Shown piece after piece: positions 1 through 6,800 of a DNA stretch of 10,934 bases. Position 1 is the first letter of the stretch; every line of letters starts with the position of its first letter. The stretch is from Euryarchaeota archaeon UBA433. GTDB lineage: Archaea; Thermoplasmatota; Poseidoniia; Poseidoniales; Poseidoniaceae. The stretch is from assembly GCA_002495535.1 (NCBI GenBank), contig DAFX01000088.1:1-10934 (forward strand). The letters run 5' to 3'. Made by a program: the position numbers and the translations under genes. Below the pieces are notes generated by a model that was given only the letters and a program-made list of their open reading frames with translations, made no database searches and had not been told where the DNA came from.

Positions 1-327
1 GTTAACATCCGTGATTCGCTGTCTTTGGACGTTTCTGTGTGGATGAACCACCCGAACGACATGGATTTTCGTCCAGCCCTTTCCGTTGCTGGTAGCACCT
101 TTACCATCTCCAGTTTAACCGACGGAGCAACACTCGCTTCGATCGATCTTGATGAAGATCAAATGGAGGCGGTTGTCCGAGATCAAGCGGCTGAACTTCG
201 AGTTAAATTTCACGTTCGTGGCATGCATGGCGAATTGAAAACGATCCACCCAATCATCGCAGATGGAAAAGCGAAAAAACTTGCAACTGCAAATTGGAAA
301 ACCACTCAAAAAGTCACTTTTGAGTAA
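1..327 (+). CDS. C-terminal part of an unrecognised protein (5' partial)
   Basis: The frame is open from base 1 to a TAA at 325-327, so the gene probably begins before the window. A TTG at 25 and an ATG at 43 are in frame, but neither has a Shine-Dalgarno sequence, so I treat it as the tail of a longer protein. The visible 108 residues alternate short hydrophobic and polar stretches (for example STFTISSL and ELRVKFHV), which suggests a beta-rich fold. There is no signal peptide, membrane helix or catalytic motif in this part, and I do not recognise a family. The next gene on the same strand starts 69 nt downstream. Confidence 0.55.
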   Translation, partial: VNIRDSLSLDVSVWMNHPNDMDFRPALSVAGSTFTISSLTDGATLASIDLDEDQMEAVVRDQAAELRVKFHVRGMHGELKTIHPIIADGKAKKLATANWKTTQKVTFE

Positions 328-396
328 GAAAAACAAGTTTTCGAGGGTGGGACAACCACCATATCTTTCATAGCGGTTCAATTTGATTTTCCGTTC

Positions 397-684
397 ATGC
401 CACCACGCAGAGAGGGAAAAGGTTCCCAAAAGAAGGCTCGGTTTGAGCGATTGAAAGATGAAATTTTACGGTTTGTTGGAATGAACCCCGGGTGCTCAGC
501 CCAGTCAATTGTCGCAAGCCTCTCCAACGACCGTTCAATGCGCAACCACGGCTTAACCCCGAGGAAAGTTGGCTTTTTCATCCCACGGCACCTGGGGGAC
601 TGCCTTGAATGGTGGCAAGATCATCGAGCAGGCCGACGGGTCTATGGTGAACTGGGCTGCCCTCAAGCGCCCCGAAAATCCTAA
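397..684 (+). CDS. Small winged-helix-like protein, possibly DNA-binding
   Basis: This encodes a 95-residue basic protein. Residues 1-20 are rich in Lys and Arg. Residues 17-45 read as two helices (ERLKDEILRFV, then SAQSIVASLS) like the start of a winged helix. Residues 48-75 (NHGLTPRKVGFFIPRHL) could supply a recognition helix, and 79-86 a short strand or wing. The pattern suggests a nucleic-acid-binding protein, but no named family is recognised. The ATG at 397 is the only sensible start in frame; it has no Shine-Dalgarno sequence, so the mRNA may be leaderless or have a short leader. The next gene begins 55 nt downstream in the same direction, so co-transcription is possible. Confidence 0.6.
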   Translation: MPPRREGKGSQKKARFERLKDEILRFVGMNPGCSAQSIVASLSNDRSMRNHGLTPRKVGFFIPRHLGDCLEWWQDHRAGRRVYGELGCPQAPRKS

Positions 685-694
685 TCTTTTCGGG
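671..694. other. 8-bp inverted repeat around a stop codon
   Basis: CCCGAAAA (671-678) and TTTTCGGG (687-694) are perfect inverted repeats with an 8-nt loop. The loop contains the TAA stop of the 397-684 gene. It could be an RNA hairpin affecting 3'-end formation or mRNA stability. Archaeal termination usually depends on oligo-T rather than a hairpin, so the role is uncertain. Confidence 0.4.
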
Positions 695-739
695 CGGAAT
701 GGGGACGCACTCATGTATGGTGTTGTGCACCCGTGAATC

Positions 740-1405
740 ATGACAGGTAGCATTGCGGCGTATTTTGACTTGGATGGCACCCTTTTGGATGCATCAAGTG
801 AGAAAACACTGGCGACCGATTTAGCGAAACGCCGCCCTTGGCGAATTCCGGTTGGTGCGCTGAGCTGGACGCTTGGGCTTGTTGGCAACCTGCTTCGAGG
901 ACGTGCGTTCTATGACGCCGCCCGAAACCGGGGGCACTTTTCTCTTGCATCGTGGGAAGTTTTGGAATCATATTCGAACCGTCTAGCCCTCGAAAAACTT
1001 GCACCGAGAGTTTCATCAGAAGCAAAAGCCAAACTCGCATGGCACAGAGAACAAGGCCACCGACTGGTCTTGGTGACGGCGACGATTGCGCCTATGGCTG
1101 AAGCCATGGCCGAGGTTTTGGGCATGGATGCCGTGTATGGATGTGGCCCAGAAGCACGAACAGGGATCCTTTCTGGCTCTGAACGTGGCTGGTCGGTTCC
1201 GCGAAGAAAGGGTAAGGTCCCAGTGGTCGAAACAGATGCTGCACAAAATGGACACGACTTGGCGCAGTGTTATGGCTATGGAAACACTCATGCTGATTCT
1301 TGGTTCATGCGAATCACGGGAAACCCAGTAGCCATCAACCCCGAAGGGCCATTGCGAAGGCTTGCTGAGGAACAAGGATGGCCCATGCACGAGTGGCGAG
1401 CATAG
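740..1405 (+). CDS. HAD-superfamily subfamily IB hydrolase (phosphoserine-phosphatase-like)
   Basis: This 221-residue length is normal for HAD-IB phosphatases, cytosolic Mg-dependent enzymes that hydrolyse small phosphomonoesters. Motif I is YFDLDGTLLD, with nucleophile D10 and acid/base D12. Residues 18-95 form the helical cap. Motif II is LVTAT at 111-115, the likely motif III Lys is K159, and motif IV is YGYGNTHAD at 178-186. The tail (GNPVAINPEGPLRRLAEEQG) matches the usual subfamily ending of NP, then L, then A, then GWP. One oddity is that the first Asp of the usual GDSxxD motif IV is Asn (N182), while D186 is kept. The substrate cannot be told from sequence. ATG 740 is the first usable start, because the in-frame ATG at 713 meets a TGA at 734. 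There is no Shine-Dalgarno sequence. Confidence 0.88.
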   Translation: MTGSIAAYFDLDGTLLDASSEKTLATDLAKRRPWRIPVGALSWTLGLVGNLLRGRAFYDAARNRGHFSLASWEVLESYSNRLALEKLAPRVSSEAKAKLAWHREQGHRLVLVTATIAPMAEAMAEVLGMDAVYGCGPEARTGILSGSERGWSVPRRKGKVPVVETDAAQNGHDLAQCYGYGNTHADSWFMRITGNPVAINPEGPLRRLAEEQGWPMHEWRA

Positions 1406-1421
1406 GTGGATGCTGACGCTC

Positions 1422-1425
1422 AAAA
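1422..1425 (-). terminator. Oligo-T terminator after tRNA-Arg
   Basis: Reading the minus strand past the tRNA 3' end, the sequence becomes pyrimidine-rich (CTCTTCCCTTCTTTTGAG), with a run of four T 12 nt after the discriminator base. Short T runs are a usual stop signal for archaeal RNA polymerase at tRNA genes. The HAD gene on the other strand ends at 1405, so the signal lies in the convergent gap. Confidence 0.4.
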
Positions 1426-1436
1426 GAAGGGAAGAG

Positions 1437-1510
1437 CGGCCCCACCGCGATTCGAACACGGGTTGCTGGCTCCGCAAGCCGGCGTGATATCCAAGCTACA
1501 CTATAGGGCC
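1437..1510 (-). tRNA. tRNA-Arg, anticodon GCG
   Basis: On the minus strand these 74 nt fold as a full cloverleaf. The acceptor stem is GGCCCTA with TGGGGCC, and the discriminator is G. The D arm is GTG with CAC, and GG is present in the D loop. The anticodon arm is CCGGC-TTGCGGA-GCCAG, with U33 and anticodon GCG reading the Arg codon CGC. The variable loop is CAAC. The T arm is CCGTG-TTCGAAT-CGCGG with the canonical TTCGAAT loop. CCA is not encoded and there is no intron. Base 26 is G, the site used by Trm1. Position 28-42 is a C·A mismatch. A TATA box on the same strand lies about 30 bp upstream and a T run lies downstream, so it is a stand-alone unit. Confidence 0.9.
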
Positions 1511-1515
1511 TTGGT

Positions 1516-1531
1516 GGTCGGTCCACCGACC
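1516..1531. repeat. 16-bp perfect palindrome between TATA box and tRNA start
   Basis: GGTCGGT-CC-ACCGACC is a 7-bp inverted repeat with a 2-nt centre. It fills the interval between the TATA box (1538-1543) and the 5' end of the tRNA (1510). It could be a regulator site or a hairpin in the pre-tRNA leader. The sequence shows the symmetry; a function is only suggested by the position. Confidence 0.45.
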
Positions 1532-1537
1532 GCTTGG

Positions 1538-1543
1538 ATATAA
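1538..1543 (-). promoter_or_regulatory. TATA box of tRNA-Arg
   Basis: The minus strand reads GCTTATATCCAAG, with TTATAT centred about 30 bp upstream of the mature tRNA 5' end. Archaeal transcription starts about 25-27 bp downstream of the TATA centre, so the primary transcript would have only a few nt of 5' leader. Confidence 0.6.
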
Positions 1544-1577
1544 GCGCAACGGGTTGCGTTTTCATCGCTTGAATTAA

Positions 1578-1618
1578 ACGCCCAAGCAAGCCTTCATCAC
1601 GCCCCACATATTGGGCGT
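1578..1618. repeat. Three copies of ACGCCC (two direct, one inverted) before the thioesterase gene
   Basis: ACGCCC occurs at 1578-1583 and again at 1599-1604, exactly 21 bp apart (two helical turns). Its complement GGGCGT is at 1613-1618, forming an inverted repeat with the second copy around CACATATT. The set ends 3 nt before the ATG at 1622, and the AT-rich stretch GAATTAAA lies just upstream. It may be an operator or a hairpin over the start; it could also be chance. Confidence 0.35.
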
Positions 1619-1621
1619 AAC

Positions 1622-2044
1622 ATGGCGGTTCAACTTACCCGTAGGGTCGACTATGCGATGTTGGACGGGGCAAACATCGCTTATTTCCCTAGAATCTTCG
1701 ATCTCGCCCACCGTTTTTTTGAAGAGGCATGGGAGCCCATGTGCGGCGTTTCCTACCCCGTCATGATCAACGAGAGAAAAATTGGCTTCCCCGTTGTCCA
1801 TGTTGAAACTGATTTCATCGCCCCTTTGAAGTACGGCGATACGGTTCATGCAACCCTCTCCATTGCCAAGGTCGGTAGCAGTTCCTGCACCTGGCATTAC
1901 CTGTTTGAGAACCAAGAAGGTGCCACCCTTTGGAAGAGCACCCAAGTCACGGTCTGCGTCAATATGGAGACCCTTCAACCCGAGGCCATCCCCGACGATC
2001 TTCGCACCGGGCTCCTCAACCACGTTATGGAGGCCTTCGAATGA
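1622..2044 (+). CDS. Acyl-CoA thioesterase, 4HBT/YbgC-like hotdog fold
   Basis: This encodes a 140-residue protein, the normal length for a single-hotdog thioesterase of the 4-hydroxybenzoyl-CoA type, a cytosolic enzyme that hydrolyses acyl-CoA or aryl-CoA. The N-terminal motif VDYAMLDGANIAYFPRIFDL matches the family pattern D-x-x-G-x-x-Y-x-x-x-x-F, with D15 as the likely catalytic carboxylate ahead of the central helix (24-38). The block FPVVHVETDFIAPLKYGD (56-73) is the usual strand followed by P-x-x-x-GD, and strands 75-95 and 102-116 complete the sheet. The substrate is unknown. There is no Shine-Dalgarno sequence before ATG 1622. The stop (TGA 2042-2044) overlaps the start of the next gene, so the two are probably translated together. 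Confidence 0.82.
   Translation: MAVQLTRRVDYAMLDGANIAYFPRIFDLAHRFFEEAWEPMCGVSYPVMINERKIGFPVVHVETDFIAPLKYGDTVHATLSIAKVGSSSCTWHYLFENQEGATLWKSTQVTVCVNMETLQPEAIPDDLRTGLLNHVMEAFE
2029..2033 (+). promoter_or_regulatory. Shine-Dalgarno of the membrane-protein gene
   Basis: GGAGG lies exactly 7 nt before ATG 2041, inside the end of the thioesterase gene. It fixes the start at 2041 rather than the ATG at 1930, which would overlap the thioesterase by over 110 nt. Confidence 0.7.
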
Positions 2045-2688
2045 GCGATCTTGATCTTGGTTTCTCGATGCGCATGGAAGAGGAAGACTCAGTCCCCTCT
2101 CCGCCTGTTGATATGTTTGCAATCCGCCCTGACACCAAGGGGCCGAAATCCGTAGCGGTTCTGATCGTGCTCGGCGCCTTGCTTTTGGCTTTCCAAGCAT
2201 GGGGAGATTATCAGCTCCACGCAGCGGCCGATTTATCTGATGAAGAAGTCGAACTTCTTCTCACCACACCGAACAGCCAAGCCAGCGATGCGGACGATTT
2301 GACTCCGGAGCAGTATCAGAAATTTCACGATGAGGCCCGGGAATCTGGCGGCTACCTCATTCGAGCGGTTGGCCTTGGTTTGGCCGCTGCATTGATGATT
2401 TTAGGCTCAGGATTTTTGTTTCGACTCAATCCACTCGGTGCGTGGATGAACGTGGCAGGCGCTGGCGTTGGTCTTGCTAGCGGAGCAGCAGGAAGTTGGC
2501 TCATAGGTGGTGCAGCAGCGTCCACCCTCACAGGACCTCTGCTTTTTACATACGAGATTTTACCTTACTTCTGTTCAGTTTGCATGGTCTCATGCTTGAG
2601 CATTGCAGCCCTTCCTTTGCTGAACGCAAGAGCTCGACTTGCGTTGTATCCAAGCCCGAAAGTAGAACTTGTGGTCGAAGAAGAGTGA
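2041..2688 (+). CDS. Four-helix membrane protein of unknown function
   Basis: This encodes a 215-residue integral membrane protein. Residues 1-35 are hydrophilic and acidic. Predicted helices are about 37-55, 107-127, 134-156 and 173-195. Between helices 1 and 2 lies an acidic loop (60-103) rich in Asp and Glu, and the tail ends VVEEE. C178, C181 and C185 sit together in the last helix (FCSVCMVSC), which could matter for metal binding or redox but is not a pattern I can assign. No transporter or enzyme family is recognised. The start at 2041 overlaps the thioesterase stop (ATGA) and has GGAGG 7 nt upstream, so it is the second gene of an operon. It ends 7 nt before the stop of the convergent pentapeptide gene. 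Confidence 0.75.
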   Translation: MSDLDLGFSMRMEEEDSVPSPPVDMFAIRPDTKGPKSVAVLIVLGALLLAFQAWGDYQLHAAADLSDEEVELLLTTPNSQASDADDLTPEQYQKFHDEARESGGYLIRAVGLGLAAALMILGSGFLFRLNPLGAWMNVAGAGVGLASGAAGSWLIGGAAASTLTGPLLFTYEILPYFCSVCMVSCLSIAALPLLNARARLALYPSPKVELVVEEE

Positions 2689-2695
2689 TTGGGCT

Positions 2696-3142
2696 TCACT
2701 CATCTGTCGGCCGTGGCCATTTCTTAGAAAGTGCCTTCTCAAGGCCCTCATCTACCTTGGCATTCCACCAATCGCTTCCCTGCCAGATTGCATATTTTCC
2801 ACGGATGCCGCGGAGGTCTGCGCCTGCAAATTTACAATTTCTAAAATTGGATAAATTCAACCTCGCCTTCCGCAGGTCTGCCCCGCGAAAATCCGCCCCG
2901 TCAAATGCAGACTTCATCAGATCGACCTCGTACATCGATGCCTTTCGAAAATCACAATTGGAAAAATCCCCTTCTGTCAAATCAGCTCCATCGAGGATAC
3001 TGCGACGGAAATTTGAGCCGGCATGGCGCCCCTTCCTGAGGATCTCTGCCGCATGATTTTGAAACGACCAGTCCAATACTATCGATTGAACTTCTCCCGT
3101 TGATTCTCGAGGGTCGTCGCCCCCACCGCCGGACATTACCAT
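2696..3142 (-). CDS. Pentapeptide-repeat protein
   Basis: This encodes a 148-residue protein. From residue 41 to 110 there are 14 unbroken pentapeptides, each ending in a bulky residue (F, L, F, M or I in register at 45, 50, 55 and so on to 110), for example DGADL, SNCDF, DGADF, RGADL and AGADL. This is the A(D/N)LXX pattern of the right-handed quadrilateral beta-helix, here about 3.5 coils. Residues 1-8 are flexible (MVMSGGGG). Residues 111-148 are a Trp-rich cap (YAIWQGSDWWNAKV) and a charged tail. There is no signal peptide or membrane helix, so it is probably cytosolic. Pentapeptide proteins have varied roles, including DNA mimicry and scaffolding; none can be assigned. It follows the 3152-3652 gene by 9 nt, and its Shine-Dalgarno overlaps that gene's stop. 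Confidence 0.85.
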   Translation of the reverse strand: MVMSGGGGDDPRESTGEVQSIVLDWSFQNHAAEILRKGRHAGSNFRRSILDGADLTEGDFSNCDFRKASMYEVDLMKSAFDGADFRGADLRKARLNLSNFRNCKFAGADLRGIRGKYAIWQGSDWWNAKVDEGLEKALSKKWPRPTDE

Positions 3143-3149
3143 GATGGTT

Positions 3150-3153
3150 CCTC
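3150..3153 (-). promoter_or_regulatory. Shine-Dalgarno of the pentapeptide gene
   Basis: The minus strand reads TGAGGAACCATCATG: GAGG lies 7 nt before the ATG at 3142, and the TGA just ahead is the stop codon of the upstream gene. The overlap points to coupled translation of the two genes. Confidence 0.6.
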
Positions 3154-3652
3154 ATGCAGTTGAGCGTTTATCAAGATGAGCACGACCTTCTTCAGTCAGA
3201 TGTGCAAATCGGTTTTTATCTTCTTTTCCGGGAGGGACCATGAGGAAGTTCCGCTCCCTCAGACGATTGAGGTACAATGAAAGATTCCCTGGCGGGTCGA
3301 TTTTCGCATCAGCGAACAACTGGTTGATGACGCGCGGAGGACTGTCCTGGATGTTCTCAACATCTCTGAGGTAATGAATCGCCCCGAGAACCTGGTCGGG
3401 TTTTCGCTCTAATGAACAAGTTTCCAAAAGGACCCTAAAGCCTGATCCCCGCTCGGGTAATCCCTTTTCTTTTGCTGCTGAGACAGCCGCTTTCAGAGCA
3501 TCTGCGCGGGCCTGGGCCAATCGATCGAGCATGATGGTCCAGGTGTCGTCCTGACGGTGGAGAATCATTTGCTCTTCAACTTCCATAGCTGCGCCTTCGA
3601 GATCGATTTCGATGTCACCTGCAATGACGGATACCTTGCTATTTGGCTCCAT
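3152..3652 (-). CDS. Uncharacterised protein with C-terminal winged-helix-like domain
   Basis: This encodes a 166-residue protein. Residues 5-32 (VSVIAGDIEIDLEG, then AAMEVEEQM) form short strands followed by a helix. Residues 40-64 are helical and Ala-rich. Residues 84-161 look like a winged helix: a helix at 86-97 (QVLGAIHYLRD), a helix at 105-115, the turn KIDPPGNLSLYLNRLRERNFL, a wing (MVPPGKEDKNRF) and a final LTEEGRAHLD. This resembles widespread archaeal and bacterial hypothetical proteins with an 'I-E-x-x-G' N-terminus and a 'PPxNxSxxLxxLxxxGxL ... LTxEG' C-terminus, whose role I do not know. It is the first gene of a minus-strand operon with the pentapeptide gene and has its own TATA-like box and GAGG site. 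Confidence 0.7.
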   Translation of the reverse strand: MEPNSKVSVIAGDIEIDLEGAAMEVEEQMILHRQDDTWTIMLDRLAQARADALKAAVSAAKEKGLPERGSGFRVLLETCSLERKPDQVLGAIHYLRDVENIQDSPPRVINQLFADAKIDPPGNLSLYLNRLRERNFLMVPPGKEDKNRFAHLTEEGRAHLDKRSTA

Positions 3653-3659
3653 TTTGTCC

Positions 3660-3663
3660 CCTC
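3660..3663 (-). promoter_or_regulatory. Shine-Dalgarno of the winged-helix gene
   Basis: The minus strand reads AGAGGGGACAAAATG: GAGG is 7 nt before the ATG at 3652, the same spacing as at 2041, 3142 and 8157. It supports the start at 3652. Confidence 0.6.
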
Positions 3664-3688
3664 TGGTCTGAAATGCCTGCCAGTGCCG

Positions 3689-3696
3689 TATAATCC
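3689..3696 (-). promoter_or_regulatory. TATA-like element for the minus-strand operon
   Basis: The minus strand reads AAAGGATTATACGG, centred about 40 bp before the ATG at 3652. Transcription starting about 26 bp further on would give a leader of roughly 15 nt that just includes the GAGG site. The element is divergent from the TATA-like box at 3763-3771 in the same 152-bp intergenic region. Confidence 0.4.
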
Positions 3697-3762
3697 TTTA
3701 TCGCTCAGGTCTTCCATTTGGCGGGGCGGGAATGCCGAATTCACACCCATAACGCCGCTTTC

Positions 3763-3771
3763 TTCTATAAT
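3763..3771 (+). promoter_or_regulatory. TATA-like element for the surface-protein gene
   Basis: TTCTATAAT lies about 38 bp before ATG 3805. A start about 26 bp downstream would leave a leader of about 12 nt to ATG 3805, or 30 nt to the alternative ATG 3823. Confidence 0.4.
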
Positions 3772-3804
3772 GAGCCGTAAGGAACTTGAAGGGCTTGCGC
3801 ACAG

Positions 3805-6800
3805 ATGGGACTTGTGAACACCATGGTAAACGCAACTCGTACTGGGCCGTTGCTCCTCGTCACCCTGCTTCTGCTGCAGTCTTTTGCAGTTGTATTGGTG
3901 GCTGCGAACCCCACTGGAGGAACGGTGAGTACTTTCGATGGTGGACAAGCAGCGTCAAGCGTGAGCTTGACGGCAGGTTTGACCGATACAAGCCTTGGTA
4001 TCGAAGTGCCCCGAAACGTCACTTTTGAATCCGCTTCATTCCTCGTCAACGCGAAAGATGAGGTGGCCACCCCCGGTCAAGTCTACATTGACATCGGTCA
4101 AGACGGCGTAAAGGAATGGGCGTTTGAAGGGGCAGGTTATGGCCATCTGGGTCACCAACAATCTTTCATCACAGGTGCCACCACAGACGTGCTCTATTCG
4201 ACAGGTTCGGTATCATCATCGATGGTCAACATCCCATACGCAGCCTCGATCGACTCGGTTGATCTGGATGTAGATTTCATTTCGGCTGTCGCTGGAGGCC
4301 TTGTCCCAACTGGCGTTGTCACGACCTTTACCTCTGGAGATATGGACAACGACACCTTGCCAGAAATCGCCGTTTTATCCAAGACCGTCACCGGATTTAA
4401 TGCAGCGATTTCACGGATTGATTGGAACGCAAGCACGGGACTCAACATGTCGTCTTGGGTGGCCACATGTGCGGGGGCAACAGAGCTTTCTATGGCCGAT
4501 TTCGATGGCGACGGCATGGATGACGTGGTGAGTTTTGATTACACCTCTTCCAACGCATGTGTTCACTTTACAAACTCGACAACCGCTTCTTTAGGGGCTG
4601 CTCAACTCGTTGCTCTGAATTCAAACAGCATAGCGGCAAGCGCAGGCGATTTCAACCAAGACGGAAACGCCGATATCATTTCCATACACTCGGGCGGGGT
4701 CTTTTCTCTTCGAACCTTCAACGCCAAGGTAGGATCCTTCGGAGCGAACCAAACTTATACGGTCAACATGAACAACACAGCCACTTCAACAAGCCTTCTC
4801 TACCTCACAGCAGGCTATTTTGATGCGAACGCCAGCACCTACAGCGCCGTTGTGACCGATTTTTATGGTCACAGCACGCCACTTCAATGGACTGTAGGCT
4901 CCGGCATCTCAGAGAATCCAAGCCGTTTCGACGGCATACAATCACAACCCATTGCAGGGGACATCGACAACGATGGTGATATTGACTTCATTGGTACTAA
5001 CCAAGTAGGGTACACGATTGCGCTGAACATTGGCTCGCAATGGAACACTACAAACGTCTTATCGACGACAGAACTTGCTTCTGCAAGCGCCCTCAATAAT
5101 GCATCATTTTTCGACCACGATGGTGACGGGGCAACGTCGTTGATTGTACCAAGGTCTACGGGCGATTGCAACCAGGTCACTGGGGTGTGTGGAAACATCT
5201 CAATATTCAACATCAATTCGACTTCAATCGGCGCACAATCCGGCGCTCTCCAGCCTTGGGATGCACCAATGGATGCAAAAGGCATAGACATGGACGGGGA
5301 CGGGGTTCTCGAACACATTGTAGCTGCGGGCAATGGAACTTATGGCTTATTCATCGGAGCCTACAGCACCATCGGCATGGACATCAATCTTGACGGCCAG
5401 ACCGATTTAACCGCTTCTGGCTATTCAGGGAGTTCCCAATTCAGCATGAATCCACTTTCGATTGAAGACCCCTTGGGGAACATGACATTGCTCTTGTCCC
5501 CATTGATGAATGCGCTCCCGTACATCGAAGACGGTTATGGAATTCGGATGTCCAATGTCTTCTTCGATTTCACAAGCAACACCAATGGAACATTCAATCT
5601 CTCAAACATGGACATTGGCTACGACATCGACTTTGTAGTTGAGAACAACCCATTTTCTGCAGGCAACCTCACCAACATCATCAATCAGCAACAAACTGCA
5701 GGAACCGGCAACTTCGTCGTATCACTGCCGGTGACCTCAACAATGTCTGGGGACTTCATGGTGTCCGGACTCATTGCCCAATACACGCCTGGCGCTCCAA
5801 ATCTCGCTCTGCCCCCGACACCGGTCCTGTCGGTCACTGAATTGACCTCGGATCGAGTGGAATTTGGATGGCAAGACATGCTGGATTTCGGAGATGATTT
5901 GATCGAGTTCGAGGTGTTTAGGGCGCTTGAAGGAAGTGCTTTTGATTTGACATCTCCTTACGCAGTTGAAGGCAACAACATGACCGTTGACGGTCAGGTT
6001 GTGCACGGCGAGACCTACATCTATGCAGTTCGTTCCCTCCATTCCTTTGGCGTCACAAGCAACATGTCTTCACCATTGACGCTGACAATCCCATTCCCCG
6101 CCCCGCCAGCAGCAGTCTCAGGATTGATGGCGTACGATACTCCAGAAGACACCGGTGGTTCGCTTGAAATCACGTGGAATATCTCGATTGATGGCGCTTT
6201 GGAGTACAAGGTTTACATGGAAAATCAAGGCATTGAATCGCTTGACAATCTCAGCGCTATTGCGACCATCACGCACACAACGACCAACCAAACGATGTCG
6301 TTGAGCACGGCGGATCTTGGCTTGATAACCGACGATACAATCGCGTACTTTATCGCCGTCGTTGCTTATGATAACTATGGCAACGCCACCGACGAATTCA
6401 GCAGCGTTGGCCCCGTCATGTCGCTGAACAATTCCATCCGCGATGTTACAATTGCCTATGACCTATCGACAAGCGCTGAACCAACAGATGAGGATTTCAG
6501 CCTCAGTGCGTTGGATTCACTTTACCTGAATATCTCCCTTTCAAGTGGAGATGTGCCCATTGGGGGCGAACCCCTCTCGTTGACCATCGTGGCTTCGGGT
6601 GCCAGTTACACCGTTTCAGGAACAACGGACGAGGAAGGGGTATGGCAAGCGATTGCGGTTGAGGATTTGACCGATCTGGGGGCGACCTTCATCACCTTCT
6701 TTGATGTTGCAACCCTCACTATCGATTACGCGGGTAACGCCGGAGACGCTACCATGCAGCCAACCGCTGCATCGAACCTTGTCCTCGAAGGAATAGGTTT

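Noticed and set aside
713..736. Short ORF from ATG 713 before the HAD gene
   Set aside because: Only seven codons, no ribosome site and no leader-peptide features.
1437..1621. Integration site at the tRNA gene
   Set aside because: No integrase, no repeated tRNA 3' end and no mobile genes are visible nearby.
1930..2040. Longer start for the four-helix membrane protein at ATG 1930
   Set aside because: It would overlap the thioesterase by over 110 nt and add non-family sequence; ATG 2041 has GGAGG 7 nt upstream and an ATGA overlap.
1574..2200. 208-residue minus-strand ORF opposite the thioesterase
   Set aside because: The plus-strand frame has thioesterase motifs and an operon arrangement; the shadow has no recognisable features.
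2496..3056. 186-residue plus-strand ORF with recurring R-x-S-A-P
   Set aside because: It is the antisense shadow of the pentapeptide repeats; the period of 15 nt comes from the real gene on the minus strand.
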